DNA of 64,000 bases from contig NZ_LMGZ01000021.1 of the NCBI RefSeq assembly GCF_001427605.1, positions 152,213 through 216,212 of the forward strand. The letters are read 5' to 3'. Positions 53,398-62,986 of the stretch are shown here, one piece after another. Below the pieces are notes generated by a model. That model did no database searches. It saw nothing but the letters and a program-made list of their open reading frames with translations, and was not told the DNA's origin. This DNA comes from Devosia sp. Root635. Lineage in GTDB: Bacteria; Pseudomonadota; Alphaproteobacteria; Rhizobiales; Devosiaceae. How positions within the stretch are numbered: the first letter of the stretch is position 1; each line of letters opens with the position of its first letter. Both the position numbers and the translations under genes were made by a program.

Positions 53398-54495
53398 TCA
53401 ATCGCGCGCAAACACAAGAACGTGCTCAGGGTTCAGAGTCACGAAGACGTCTTGTCCCACCCGCAGGGCCGCGTCGGAGGGCTGGCGGAGGCCGAGCGGG
53501 GCGTCGAGACCATCGACCGTGACTTCGCAGATGTCGGTGCCAATGGCGTCGCGCTTGCTGACGATGCGACCAGGGATACCGGGCCCGCCAAGGGCAATGG
53601 CAGCGCCGCCGGCCGGGCGAATGGCTATCGTAACCGGGGCGCCCTCGGCCAGGCCCGGCGTGGGCACGGAGCCGAGCGGCGTGTCGGCGCGGCCCTGCGA
53701 AACCAGGCTGTCGATCTCGCTGAGAGGTGAGAAGAAACGCGCGGCGTTGAGGTCGATGGGCCGGCGATAAATCTCTGCGGCGGTGCCGATCTGGGCGATG
53801 CGGCCATGGCGGAGCAAAGCCACGCGATCGCCAAGCACCATGGCTTCTTCGGGGTCATGCGTGACGATGAGGCTGGTGACATGGGTTTCGCGCAGCACGG
53901 CCAGGGTTTCCTCGCGCACCGTCTCGCGCAAGCGGGCATCGAGGCTGGAGAAGGGTTCATCGAGCAGCAGAATGCCGGGGCGCGGGGCGACGCTGCGGGC
54001 CAGCGCCAGGCGCTGTTGCTGGCCGCCGGAGAGCCGGTGCGGATAATCGGCTTCGCGGTCGGCAAGACCAACGCGGCGCAGGGCGGCACGGGCCTGGGCG
54101 AGCGCCGCAGTGCGGCCGAGCCGGCGCAGGCCGAAGAGCACATTTTGCAGGACGGTCATGTGCGGAAAGAGCGCAAAGTCTTGAAACATCAGGCCAATTC
54201 CACGCCGGTCTGGTGGCGTGGTCATGCCCGGAGCCGAGACCCTCTCGTCATTGATGCGGATCGAGCCGGCGTGAATCGGCTGGATGCCGGCGGCGGCGCG
54301 CAGGGCGGTGGACTTGCCGGAGCCGGATTCGCCGAGCAGGCAGACGATCTCGCCAGCGTTGAGGGTGAGGCTGAACCGGTCGAGTACCACCCTGCCCCCG
54401 AGTTGAACCTCGATGGCGTCCAATTCGAGCGTGGCGGCGAAGCTGACGCCGGTGGTGCCGCGCAAACCCCAGTCGGAGCTGGATTTTTCGGCCAT
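53398..54495 (-). CDS. Orphan ABC importer ATPase, FbpC/PotA-like
   Basis: The 365-residue protein has Walker A GESGSGKST near residue 55, signature LSGGQQQRLALARS, Walker B ILLLDEPFSSLDARL, and the His switch VTHDPEEAM, followed by a C-terminal TOBE-type regulatory domain (about 240-365). This is the layout of Fe3+ or polyamine import ATPases. No permease or binding protein is in the window. Its ATG overlaps the scpB stop by one base (TGATG), so it is translated with scpAB, an unexpected partner. Confidence 0.92.
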   Translation of the reverse strand: MAEKSSSDWGLRGTTGVSFAATLELDAIEVQLGGRVVLDRFSLTLNAGEIVCLLGESGSGKSTALRAAAGIQPIHAGSIRINDERVSAPGMTTPPDRRGIGLMFQDFALFPHMTVLQNVLFGLRRLGRTAALAQARAALRRVGLADREADYPHRLSGGQQQRLALARSVAPRPGILLLDEPFSSLDARLRETVREETLAVLRETHVTSLIVTHDPEEAMVLGDRVALLRHGRIAQIGTAAEIYRRPIDLNAARFFSPLSEIDSLVSQGRADTPLGSVPTPGLAEGAPVTIAIRPAGGAAIALGGPGIPGRIVSKRDAIGTDICEVTVDGLDAPLGLRQPSDAALRVGQDVFVTLNPEHVLVFARD

Positions 54496-55157
54496 CAGTC
54501 CTGGTCCTCGTCGGTGCCGAGGTCGTCGGGGTCGAGCGGATCCTCGTCGTCGCGCAGGGCGGCGTCGTCGAAGGGGAGCGGGATTTGCAGGTTGGGCGGC
54601 AGGCGGCCGGAGAGCAGGCCGGAGCCCTTGAGTTCGTCGAGGCCGGGCAGATCGCCGAGGGTTTCGAGGCCAAAGTGATCGAGAAAAGCGTCGGTGGTTC
54701 CGTAGGTTACGGGGCGGCCGGGGGTGCGGCGGCGACCGCGCATGCGGATCCAGCCGGCTTCCATCAAGAGGTCGAGCGTTCCCTTGCCGGTGGCGACGCC
54801 ACGGACCTCTTCGATCTCGGCGCGGGTGGCGGGCTGGTGGTAGGCGATGATGGAGAGGGTTTCCAGCGCAGCGCGCGACAGCGGGCGGTTTTCCTGCTCG
54901 TCGCGACGGAGCAGGAAGCCGAGGTCTTCGGCAGTGCGGAAGGCCCATTTGTCGGCGCGCTGGACCAGGTTTACCCCGCGCGTGGCGTAGCGGGATTGCA
55001 GCGTCAGCAGGAGTTCACCAATGTTAGCGCCTTCCCCCAGATACGTTAGCAGACTGTTAGCATCGAGAGGCTCACTTGACGCGAAAAGGAGAGCCTCGAG
55101 CACACGCAGGTTGCGCTCCAGGACTTCACTGCGATCGTCGTCGGAAAGCCCGCTCAC
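54495..55157 (-). CDS. scpB: Segregation and condensation protein B
   Basis: ScpB joins ScpA and SMC in the condensin complex that compacts and segregates chromosomes. The 220-residue protein has two winged-helix domains (LRVLEALLFASSEPLDANSL; LSRAALETLSIIAYHQPATR and EEVRGVATGKGTLDLLMEAG) and a highly acidic tail ending in a run of Asp/Glu. GTG 55157 overlaps the scpA stop as GTGA. Two-gene coupling with scpA is the usual arrangement. Confidence 0.95.
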   Translation of the reverse strand: MSGLSDDDRSEVLERNLRVLEALLFASSEPLDANSLLTYLGEGANIGELLLTLQSRYATRGVNLVQRADKWAFRTAEDLGFLLRRDEQENRPLSRAALETLSIIAYHQPATRAEIEEVRGVATGKGTLDLLMEAGWIRMRGRRRTPGRPVTYGTTDAFLDHFGLETLGDLPGLDELKGSGLLSGRLPPNLQIPLPFDDAALRDDEDPLDPDDLGTDEDQD

Positions 55158-55942
55158 GGCCGGTCTGCCTTGCGGCGGCGCATGAAGAGCGGGCCGAAGG
55201 TCTCGGTCTGGCGCAGGTCGATCTGGCCCAGGCGGACCAGTTCGAGGCTCGAGGCGAAGCTCGAGGCGCGGATGGTGGCGCGCTCGGCCGGGGTGACGAG
55301 GTAGTCGGCCAGGTAGGAATCCATCGACACCCACTCGAAACTATCACCGATCAGGCGCTGGAGGATATCGCGCGCCTCCTGCAGCGACCACACGGTGCGC
55401 TGGATGGGCGAGTATTCGGTGGTGATGCCGCGCTCGCGCTGGCCCGCATAAGCCTTTAGCAGGTCGTAGAGGCTGGCTTCCCACAGGGAGGTGCGCCTGA
55501 TCTCGATCGGCTCGGGCATGCCGCGGGCATAGACCTGGAAGCCGAGGCGCGGCCGGTTCATCAACTGGCTGGCGGCGCGGCGCATCGCTTCGAGGCGCTT
55601 GAGGCGGAATTGCAGCATGGCGGCCAGCATTTCGCCCGACGGCTCGTCGTCGGAGGGCGCTTGCGGCACCATGAGGCGGCTCTTGAGATAGGCCAGCCAG
55701 GCGGCCATCACCAGATAGTCGGCGGCAACCTCGATGCGCTTTTCGCGCACGGTTTCGATGAAGGCGAGATATTGTTCGGCAAGGGCCAGCACGGAAATGG
55801 CGGCGAGATCGACCTTCTGGCGGCGAGCGAGGTCGAGCAGCAGATCGAGCGGGCCTTCATAGCCACCGACATCGACATACATGACATCTTCGGCCGCCGG
55901 CTCGGCAGGCGTGTCAAACCAGTCGGTCTGGGCAGTCGTCAT
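55154..55942 (-). CDS. scpA: Segregation and condensation protein A
   Basis: ScpA is the kleisin that bridges the SMC heads. The 262-residue protein shows the N-terminal YEGPLDLLLDLARRQKVDLA, the ISVLALAEQYLAFIE segment, VAADYLVMAAWLAYLKSRLM, and a C-terminal winged helix. The start is ATG 55942; the site upstream is weak, and an upstream in-frame TTG lies inside repeat-like DNA, so I reject it. In related genomes nagZ lies between the SPOR gene and scpA; here only 132 bp with a palindrome remain. Confidence 0.95.
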   Translation of the reverse strand: MTTAQTDWFDTPAEPAAEDVMYVDVGGYEGPLDLLLDLARRQKVDLAAISVLALAEQYLAFIETVREKRIEVAADYLVMAAWLAYLKSRLMVPQAPSDDEPSGEMLAAMLQFRLKRLEAMRRAASQLMNRPRLGFQVYARGMPEPIEIRRTSLWEASLYDLLKAYAGQRERGITTEYSPIQRTVWSLQEARDILQRLIGDSFEWVSMDSYLADYLVTPAERATIRASSFASSLELVRLGQIDLRQTETFGPLFMRRRKADRP

Positions 55943-56021
55943 AAATTCAGTGCCGCGCAACAGGAACGTCCGGCCATCCTTGGCCGCTGGGTCCGCGGGC
56001 GTCAAGCGCCGAAGACGGGAG

Positions 56022-56041
56022 ATTCCCGCTTTCGCGGGAAT
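56022..56041. repeat. single half of a GTCATTCC-type repeat
   Basis: ATTCCCGC-TTTC-GCGGGAAT is a perfect 8-bp hairpin followed by GACATCGTGGG, the same ending as the repeat at 51479. It lies between scpA and the SPOR gene. Confidence 0.65.
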
Positions 56042-56074
56042 GACATCGTGGGCAGGCGAAGCCGGCCGGCCTGA

Positions 56075-58279
56075 CTACATCGGGACGCAATCGCCGCCGG
56101 CGGCAATGACATTGGTGCAGATATTGCCGGCGGCAGAGGTCGAGTTCGCCGGAACCCGAACGCGGTAATAGATGCCGCGGGCGCCAAGATCGACGCGCTG
56201 CACTTCCATATTGGCGCCGCCGAAGAGCGGGCCGAAGCGGGTGACCAGAGCCTGCGCGGCCTGGCGTGCTTCTGCCTCGCTCCGCAGTGAGGCCAGCTGG
56301 GCATAGGCGGGCGCCGAATTGGGCAGGGCCTCGACCTCCACGGCGCCCGGTATCTGGGCGGTGGCGGCGGGCTGGGCAGCCGGCTGGGTGATAGCGGGCC
56401 GCGTGGCGGGCAAGGCGCCGAGCGTGGAGGTGGTGGGCGGCGGCGGCAACAGGTTGCCAGTGCCGGCAGCAGGCGTATCGATCACGGCATTGACCGGCGA
56501 CGTCGCGGTGACGGTCGGCGCGGTGGCCTGCACGAGTCCGGCCGGACGCAGCATGGGCACCGGCGCCGACTTGCCGGCCAGCAGATTACCGGCCAGATCG
56601 ACAGCCGCAACGGTCGAACCGGGGGTGACCGGCGTTGCCGGGGCCTCGGCAGCAGCCGGCTCAGGCGTGCTCGGGGCGGCGGGCTCAGGCTCGACGCTGG
56701 CCACCAGATCGGGGCTGGCCGTTTCCGCGCCCGGAACCGCGGGAACATTCGGACGATCCACAGGCAGGATGGCGCTGCCGGCAACGCTGTCGTCGCCGCT
56801 GACAATGGTTCCGTCAGGGCGGACGGTGACGGTCCGCACCTTGCGATTGGCCAGGCCTTCCTCGCTCAAATCGGTTGCGGGCGGAACCTGGGTGACCTCG
56901 TTGACGTCGGCCTGGTCGCGCGACACGAGCTGTTCTTCGGCACCGGGGACGACGCCGTTGATCTCGTTGAAAACGATGGATTGCGGGGCCGCAGCGGCAT
57001 CGGGCTCGACCACCGGGGTTTCCTTGACCGGGCTGGCATCAGCGGTGAGCAGCGGCGCCGGGCCGGCATCGCGCCCCAGACCGAGCACCCAATACAGACC
57101 AAAGCCGGCGGCCAGCAGCAACGTGACCGCCACCAGCGGACCAGCAACGGCGCGCGTGATACCGCGGGACCGGGGCAAGCGGCGGGCGGAGGGCGCGACC
57201 GCGCCGGTGTCATCGACCTCGGGGGCCTCGACCCAGCCGATTTCGGCGCCGGTCGCCTGTGCCGCGGCAAGAATGGCTTCGTCGGCGCCGGAAAGCTCAC
57301 GTGGCGCGGTGGGCGCGGCCTCGACCGGCGCTACCGGAACGGTCGGCGTGGCCAGGCTGCGCAATGCCGGGCTCGGCGCGGGCCGCTCGTCGGCCTCCGA
57401 CTCGTCCGGGGTGTCGAATTCGACGCGCATGGCGCGGCCGATCAAGTGCTCGATCTCGTCGATCGGGTCGCTGCCCAAGCCATCATCCTGCGGCGCCGAA
57501 GCGGGCACGACGGCTGGCGCGGGTTGGCGCAGCCCGGCGGAACGCCCGGTGGACTCGGGAGCCGCCGGCTCGGTTACAATCGGGCTGACCGATGGCTCGA
57601 CCGGTGCAGGCCGAGAGCCGAGCCCGAAGACGGGAGGAATCTTGAAGCGATCCTGCTCGGGCCGCGGCGCGGGCTGGACGTTGAGAGCGCGCAATTCAGG
57701 CGACTTGTCCTGGCCGCCGATATTGGCAGGAACCGCCGTCGGCACCCAGCCGTGTCCGGCCTGCGGCGTGGACGGGAAGGCAGTGGGCACCACGGGCGAC
57801 GATGGCGCGGCAGGCTCCGGCGCGGATTCGTCCGAGAACTCGGCAGCGATCAGATCGGCAATACCGTCGTGATCGTCGGTGGAAACCGCTGCCAGGACCG
57901 GCGTTGCAGGCTGCTCAACCGGAACAGGCGGCGCCTCGGACGGAGCGGCCGCGACAGCGTTGCGCCGGGGCGTCGCGAGGTCGAAATCGAACCGGAACGG
58001 TTCGGGTGTTTCGGATGGCGGCGCGGCGGCTGCGGCCGGTTCGGCGGGCGCGGACGGCACCGATGCGGCAGGCCGCTCGGCAGCCATGGCCAGGGTGTGA
58101 TCGAAATCGAAACGCGGGGCCGGCGGTGCATCGCCGGGAATGCGGACGGTAAAGGCCGGAGAAGCCGGTTCCGCCGGATGGTCACCTTTGGCATCCTGGG
58201 CCATGAGCTTGGCAAGCTCGGCAATCAGATCATCTGCGGCGTCGGATTGTCCGGCCATTGGCTGCGGTTTCGCTGACAT
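56075..58279 (-). CDS. Large SPOR-domain membrane protein
   Basis: The 734-residue protein has a long Pro/Ala-rich, acidic cytoplasmic region (residues 1 to about 375), one membrane helix (GPLVAVTLLLAAGFGLYWVL, about 380-402), a Pro/Ala/Thr-rich periplasmic linker, and a C-terminal SPOR domain (about 650-734, with APAYAQLASLRSEAEARQAA). SPOR domains bind glycan strands lacking stem peptides at the division site. An N-terminal region this long and disordered is common in alphaproteobacterial members. The start is ATG 58279; a preceding TTG is also possible. It lies between argS and scpA, a conserved order. Confidence 0.9.
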   Translation of the reverse strand: MSAKPQPMAGQSDAADDLIAELAKLMAQDAKGDHPAEPASPAFTVRIPGDAPPAPRFDFDHTLAMAAERPAASVPSAPAEPAAAAAPPSETPEPFRFDFDLATPRRNAVAAAPSEAPPVPVEQPATPVLAAVSTDDHDGIADLIAAEFSDESAPEPAAPSSPVVPTAFPSTPQAGHGWVPTAVPANIGGQDKSPELRALNVQPAPRPEQDRFKIPPVFGLGSRPAPVEPSVSPIVTEPAAPESTGRSAGLRQPAPAVVPASAPQDDGLGSDPIDEIEHLIGRAMRVEFDTPDESEADERPAPSPALRSLATPTVPVAPVEAAPTAPRELSGADEAILAAAQATGAEIGWVEAPEVDDTGAVAPSARRLPRSRGITRAVAGPLVAVTLLLAAGFGLYWVLGLGRDAGPAPLLTADASPVKETPVVEPDAAAAPQSIVFNEINGVVPGAEEQLVSRDQADVNEVTQVPPATDLSEEGLANRKVRTVTVRPDGTIVSGDDSVAGSAILPVDRPNVPAVPGAETASPDLVASVEPEPAAPSTPEPAAAEAPATPVTPGSTVAAVDLAGNLLAGKSAPVPMLRPAGLVQATAPTVTATSPVNAVIDTPAAGTGNLLPPPPTTSTLGALPATRPAITQPAAQPAATAQIPGAVEVEALPNSAPAYAQLASLRSEAEARQAAQALVTRFGPLFGGANMEVQRVDLGARGIYYRVRVPANSTSAAGNICTNVIAAGGDCVPM

Positions 58280-58368
58280 CAACCAGCGCCCTCTCGATTA
58301 CGACTACTGACTACTACGGCGCCCAAACAGGGCTTTGTGCCGCGAGTCATCACAGTAATGCGCCCGAA

Positions 58369-60114
58369 TTATGAAAGCTCCTCGGGCGCCGAAACGCCCA
58401 GAATTGCTAGTGCGTTGACGATAACCTGGCGCACGGCATCGACCAGCGCGAGTCGCGCCAAGGTGAGCTTTGGATCGGCATCGTTAACAAATCGTAAATG
58501 CGGATCGTCCTTGCCCTTGGCCCAGAAGCCGTGGAAGGCCGCGGCGAGCTCGTGGACATAGAAGGCGATGCGGTGCGGCTCATGCGCCACAGCCGCTGCC
58601 ATGACGGTGCGCGGCCAGGCGGCGAGCACCCGGACGAGGTCGAGTTCGGCTGGGGTGACGATGCGCTCGATATCGGCAGCCGCCAGCGCAGCGGGGGAGA
58701 AATCGAGGGCCGGCAGGTCACGCGCGGCGGTCTTGAAGATCGAGTAGGAGCGGGCGTGGGCATACTGGACGTAGAAAACCGGGTTGTCCTTGGTCTGCTC
58801 CTTGACCAGGGCGAAGTCGAAATCCATCGCCGCGTCATTGCGCCGGTACATCAACATGAAGCGGGTGGCGTCGGCGCCCACTTCCTCGACCACGTCGGCC
58901 AGGGTGACGAGATCGCCGGAGCGCTTGCTCATCTTGAACGGCTCGCCATTCTTGAGCAGACGAACAAGCTGGCAAATGCGGACATCCATGTCGGCGGCGT
59001 TGAGCGAGACGGCCTTGGTGGCCGCCTGCAGGCGCTTGACGTAGCCCGAATGATCGGCGCCCAGCACATTGATCATGTGCTTGAAGCCGCGCAGGAACTT
59101 GTTGCGGTGATAGGCGATGTCGGCGGCGAAATAGGTGTAGGAGCCGTCGGACTTGATCAGGGGCCGGTCGACATCGTCGCCATAGTCGGTGGCGCGGAAC
59201 AGGGTCTGCTCGCGGTCTTCCCACTCGTCGGGCGTCTTGCCCTTGGGGGGCTCCAGCCGGCCTTCATAGATCATGCCCTCGTGGCGCAGCCAGTCGAGGG
59301 TGAGCTGAATATCGCCCCCTGCCCCATGCAAGGTGCGCTCGGAGAAGAACACGTCGTGGTGGATATTGAGCTGCGCCAGATCGGCCTTGATGAGGTCGAG
59401 CATGGCGGCCAGGACGCGCTCCTTGACCAGCGGGATGACTTCGGATTCGGGGCGGCCCAGCAGGCTGTCGCCGAACTCGGCCTTGAGGGCCTGGCCGACC
59501 GGGATCAGATAATCGCCGGGATAGAAACCGGGCGGAATCTCGATGGTCTCGCCCAGGGCCTCGCGGTAGCGCAGCAGCGTGGAATTGGCGAGCGTGTCGA
59601 TCTGGCTGCCGGCGTCGTTGATATAATATTCGCGGGTCACCTCGTAGCCGGAATAGGCCATGAGGGAGGCCAGGGTGTCGCCGAAAACGGCGCCGCGGGT
59701 GTGGCCAACGTGCATGGGGCCGGTCGGATTGGCCGAGACATATTCGATATTGACCGCTTCGCCGCCGCCCAGGGTGGAGCGGCCGTAATCGGCGCCGAGA
59801 CTGGCGATGGAGCGCAGGACCTGGTGCCAGATTGGCGTGGCCAGGCGGAAATTGATGAAGCCGGGGCCGGCGACGTCGACGGAGGTGACATCGGTATCGT
59901 GCTTGAAGTGTTCGACCAGGGCATTGGCGACGTCGCGCGGATTCATGCCGAGCGGCTTGGCCACGATCATGGCGGCGTTGGTCGAGAGGTCGCCATGGGC
60001 GGGATCGCGCGGCGGCTCCACCACGATACGGGCCAGCAGGTCCGCCCCGGCCTGGGGGAAGAGAACCTGCATGGCATTGCCGATGCGTGCGGAAAAGAGA
60101 GCGAAAACGTCCAT
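58369..60114 (-). CDS. argS: Arginyl-tRNA synthetase
   Basis: ArgS charges tRNA-Arg. The 581-residue class I enzyme has the HIGH motif as HVGH in ANPTGPMHVGHTRGAVFGD near residue 131, and a KMSKS variant KMSKRSGD near residue 397. The N-terminal tRNA-binding domain (MDVFALFSARIGNAMQVLFP) and the C-terminal anticodon-binding domain are both complete. It lies 30 bases after dgt on the same strand and is followed by the SPOR gene. Confidence 0.97.
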   Translation of the reverse strand: MDVFALFSARIGNAMQVLFPQAGADLLARIVVEPPRDPAHGDLSTNAAMIVAKPLGMNPRDVANALVEHFKHDTDVTSVDVAGPGFINFRLATPIWHQVLRSIASLGADYGRSTLGGGEAVNIEYVSANPTGPMHVGHTRGAVFGDTLASLMAYSGYEVTREYYINDAGSQIDTLANSTLLRYREALGETIEIPPGFYPGDYLIPVGQALKAEFGDSLLGRPESEVIPLVKERVLAAMLDLIKADLAQLNIHHDVFFSERTLHGAGGDIQLTLDWLRHEGMIYEGRLEPPKGKTPDEWEDREQTLFRATDYGDDVDRPLIKSDGSYTYFAADIAYHRNKFLRGFKHMINVLGADHSGYVKRLQAATKAVSLNAADMDVRICQLVRLLKNGEPFKMSKRSGDLVTLADVVEEVGADATRFMLMYRRNDAAMDFDFALVKEQTKDNPVFYVQYAHARSYSIFKTAARDLPALDFSPAALAAADIERIVTPAELDLVRVLAAWPRTVMAAAVAHEPHRIAFYVHELAAAFHGFWAKGKDDPHLRFVNDADPKLTLARLALVDAVRQVIVNALAILGVSAPEELS

Positions 60115-60144
60115 GATAAACCCGGAAACTAAGGTGCGCCGGGG

Positions 60145-61335
60145 TTAACGGAAATCCGGGCGAGCGTCAAACAGGCGCTGGTATTCGTCTGTCGCATAGG
60201 GATCGGTCATGCCGGCGATGAAATCGGCGACGATACGGGCGAGATGGCTGTCGTCGGGCGCGGCGGCGGCGGCTTCGCCCCAGCGGGTGGGGAGATCGCG
60301 GGTTTCCATGTAGCGGGCGAAAAGGCCGGCGACGACGGTTTCGCTCTGGCGGACGGGGCCCATGACGGTCTCGTGGCGGTAGACCTTGGCAAAGAGGAAG
60401 GTCTTGAGGCCGCGTTCGGCTGCGGCGGCCGAGGGCGAGAAGGTGACGAGGGTGCGGCCGGCCTTGCGGACATCCTCGGCGGCGGTGACGCCGGACGCGG
60501 CGATATTGGCTGAAGTCGTGGCGATGACATCCTCTATGGCGCGGGTGATGAGGCGCCGTTGGACTTCGTGGGCCTGGCGCTTAGGGGCGATATCGGGATA
60601 GCGGGCGAGGACTTCGCGGACGATGGGGCCAGCCAGCGGCACTTCGGCGAGATCGGCGAGGGTGATGAGGCCGGCGCGCAGGGCGTCGTCGATGTCGTGG
60701 GCGTTGTAGGCGATGTCGTCGGCAATGGCGGCGGTCTGGGCTTCGAGCGAGGCGAAGCTGGAAAGGCGCAGGTCGGCGGAAGCCGGAATGTCGTCGAAGC
60801 CGGATGGGAGGCCTTCTTCGGCATATTTGCCGTAGGGGGTGCCGTCTGGATTGGTCAGGGGGCCATTGTGCTTGAGGATGCCTTCGAGGGTTTCCCAGGT
60901 GAGGTTGAGGCCATCATGCTCGGCATAGCGGTTTTCGAGGCGGGTGACGACGCGCATGGCCTGGATATTGTGATCGAAGCCGCCATAGGGCGCCATGGCG
61001 GCGTGGAGCGCGCGTTCGCCGGCGTGGCCGAAGGGGGTGTGGCCGAGATCATGGCTGAGGGCGATGGCTTCGGCCAGGTCCTCATCGAGCCGCAGGGCGC
61101 GGGCCATGGAGCGGGCCATCTGGCTGACTTCGAGCGTGTGGGTGAGCCGATTGCGGAAGTGACCGCCATATTGCAGGAAGACCTGGGTCTTCTGCTGCAG
61201 GCGCCGGAAGGCGGTGGAATGGATGATGCGATCACGGTCGCGCTGGAATTCGGAGCGCGTGGGGCTGGGGCCGGTGCCGTATAGGCGGCCGAGGGAGCGT
61301 TCGGGCTTACTGGCGTAGGGGGCGGTATCGCTCAT
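60145..61335 (-). CDS. dgt: dGTP triphosphohydrolase-like protein (HD family)
   Basis: The enzyme cleaves dNTPs, probably dGTP, to the nucleoside and triphosphate. The 396-residue protein has the HD metal site in AIALSHDLGHTPFGHAGE near residue 95 and the upstream NRLTHTLEVSQ, plus IADDIAYNAHDIDDALR. Length and motifs match the dGTPase type 2 subfamily found across alphaproteobacteria. ATG 61335 is standard for the family. It is the first gene of the dgt-argS-SPOR string and is divergent from the Fe-S carrier gene. Confidence 0.94.
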   Translation of the reverse strand: MSDTAPYASKPERSLGRLYGTGPSPTRSEFQRDRDRIIHSTAFRRLQQKTQVFLQYGGHFRNRLTHTLEVSQMARSMARALRLDEDLAEAIALSHDLGHTPFGHAGERALHAAMAPYGGFDHNIQAMRVVTRLENRYAEHDGLNLTWETLEGILKHNGPLTNPDGTPYGKYAEEGLPSGFDDIPASADLRLSSFASLEAQTAAIADDIAYNAHDIDDALRAGLITLADLAEVPLAGPIVREVLARYPDIAPKRQAHEVQRRLITRAIEDVIATTSANIAASGVTAAEDVRKAGRTLVTFSPSAAAAERGLKTFLFAKVYRHETVMGPVRQSETVVAGLFARYMETRDLPTRWGEAAAAAPDDSHLARIVADFIAGMTDPYATDEYQRLFDARPDFR

Positions 61336-61428
61336 CGGTGATGGTCGCTCAATCTTTTGGGCCTTTTCATTTCCGACAAGAGTTACTATTTTAGCCCTAC
61401 CGTTATGACATTACGGCGTGGACCTATC

Positions 61429-61773
61429 ATGACTGCTACCGCCCTTGCTTCTCCCCTGCTGACCGACCGCGCTGCCAGGCGGGTATCGCGTATCCTGGCC
61501 AAGGAACCAGAAGGGACGGTGCTGCGCATTTCGGTGGCGGGCGGCGGGTGCTCGGGATTCCAGTATGAATACAATCTCGTACAGGAAAAGCCGGCCAGCG
61601 ACGATATCGTTCTGGGCGAGGGTGACGCCGTGGTGCTGATCGATTCGATGAGTCTCGAATTCATGGGCGGGGCGGAGATCGACTTTGTCGACGACCTGAT
61701 CGGGCAGAGTTTCCAGATCAAGAATCCCAATGCGGTGGCCTCCTGCGGCTGCGGCACGAGCTTTGCCGTCTAA
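61429..61773 (+). CDS. erpA: A-type iron-sulfur carrier (ErpA/IscA/SufA family)
   Basis: The 114-residue protein carries [Fe-S] clusters to target enzymes. The three ligand cysteines are Cys41 (GGGCSGFQY), Cys106 and Cys108 (SCGCGTSFAV). GAEIDFVDDLIGQSFQIKNP is typical of ErpA-like members. ATG 61429 is preferred; an in-frame ATG at 61405 would add 8 residues without a ribosome site. The symbol erpA is used by similarity; it could be named iscA or sufA. It is divergent from dgt, a conserved pairing in alphaproteobacteria. Confidence 0.9.
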   Translation: MTATALASPLLTDRAARRVSRILAKEPEGTVLRISVAGGGCSGFQYEYNLVQEKPASDDIVLGEGDAVVLIDSMSLEFMGGAEIDFVDDLIGQSFQIKNPNAVASCGCGTSFAV

Positions 61774-61829
61774 AGCATTGAAATCCTAGTCATCACCCCA
61801 TAGCGTCTCGCCAACGAGGGAGGGACGCA

Positions 61830-62924
61830 ATGAGCCTGGTCGAACGCGTGGACGCGGCGGTGGATGCCGCGCTGGTGCAGCGCATTGTCGGCTGTGTCAT
61901 CCTGATCAAGCGGAATGGCGAGGAGATTTATGCGCGGGCTGCCGGGTTGGCCGACCGCGAGGCCAAGGTGTCGATGCGGCGCGAGGCGATCTTCCGGCTG
62001 GCTTCGGTGACCAAGCCGATCGTGGCGACGGCTGTATTGCGGCTGCTCGACCTGGGGCTGATCGGGCTTAATGATCGCGTGACGCGCTACCTGCCGTGGT
62101 TCACGCCGGCCAATCCGGATGGCAGCAAGGCCGATATCCGGATCCGGCATTTGCTGAGCCATACGTCGGGGCTGACCTATGGCAACGTGCCTGATGATGC
62201 GAGCGGCGGGCTTTCGGGGCCGGTCAATTCGCTGACCGAGACACTGCAGAATATCGCCAGGGTGAAGCTGGCCTTTGCGCCGGGGACGGGCTGGGATTAC
62301 GGGACCAGCATCGATGTGCTGGGCGGGGTGCTGGCGGCGATCAACGGGTCCAATGTCGAGGATGCGCTGGGGCGGCATGTGACCGGTCCGCTGGGCATGG
62401 CGGATGCGCATTTCCATGTGACGGACCCGGCGCGGCTGACGGCGGCTTATGCCGATGGCGTGCCGCCGGTGCGGATGGGCGATCCGCATGTGCTGGGCGA
62501 CCAATATGGCAGCACAACATTTTCGCCGGGCCGCATCTTCAACCCGGCCGCGCCGCAGAATGGCGGGGCCGGCATGGCAGGAACGGCCGACGACATCATG
62601 AAGCTGCTTGAAGTCTATAACGGCAATCCGGGCCTGCTGACGCTGGAGACCGTGGCCCTGGCGCTGGCCAACCAGATCGGGGAGCTGCCGCGACGCGCGA
62701 ACGACGCCGGCAAGCGGTTCAGCTTCATCGGCGCGCTGCTGGAAGACCCGGCGGCGGCGAACAATCCCTGCCCTGCCGGCACGGTAGACTGGGGCGGGGC
62801 GTGGGGACACAATTGGGTGGTCGATCCGGTGAACCGGATGACCATCGTGGTCTGCACCAATACGACGTTCGAGGGCTGCAACGGCCCGTTCCGCGACGAT
62901 ATCCTGAGAGCAGTCTACGCCTGA
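61830..62924 (+). CDS. Serine hydrolase, class C beta-lactamase fold (PF00144)
   Basis: The 364-residue protein has the catalytic SxxK as SVTKPIV near residue 60, a Tyr motif as WDYGTSID near residue 152, and LLSHTSGLTYG. The third box is WGGAWGH, near the KTG position. No signal peptide is seen, so a cytoplasmic esterase or peptidase role is more likely than true beta-lactamase activity; the substrate is unknown. GGGAGGG lies about 7 bases before ATG 61830. Confidence 0.9.
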   Translation: MSLVERVDAAVDAALVQRIVGCVILIKRNGEEIYARAAGLADREAKVSMRREAIFRLASVTKPIVATAVLRLLDLGLIGLNDRVTRYLPWFTPANPDGSKADIRIRHLLSHTSGLTYGNVPDDASGGLSGPVNSLTETLQNIARVKLAFAPGTGWDYGTSIDVLGGVLAAINGSNVEDALGRHVTGPLGMADAHFHVTDPARLTAAYADGVPPVRMGDPHVLGDQYGSTTFSPGRIFNPAAPQNGGAGMAGTADDIMKLLEVYNGNPGLLTLETVALALANQIGELPRRANDAGKRFSFIGALLEDPAAANNPCPAGTVDWGGAWGHNWVVDPVNRMTIVVCTNTTFEGCNGPFRDDILRAVYA

Positions 62925-62986
62925 CGGGCGTAGGCGGTTGCCCCCTGCCCGGCCGCCGTTTAGCGTGGCGGCAACGGAGACTCGTC

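Noticed and set aside
61830..62924. antibiotic-resistance beta-lactamase
   Set aside because: It has the fold and SxxK, but no signal peptide and an atypical Tyr motif, so an esterase-type enzyme is more likely.
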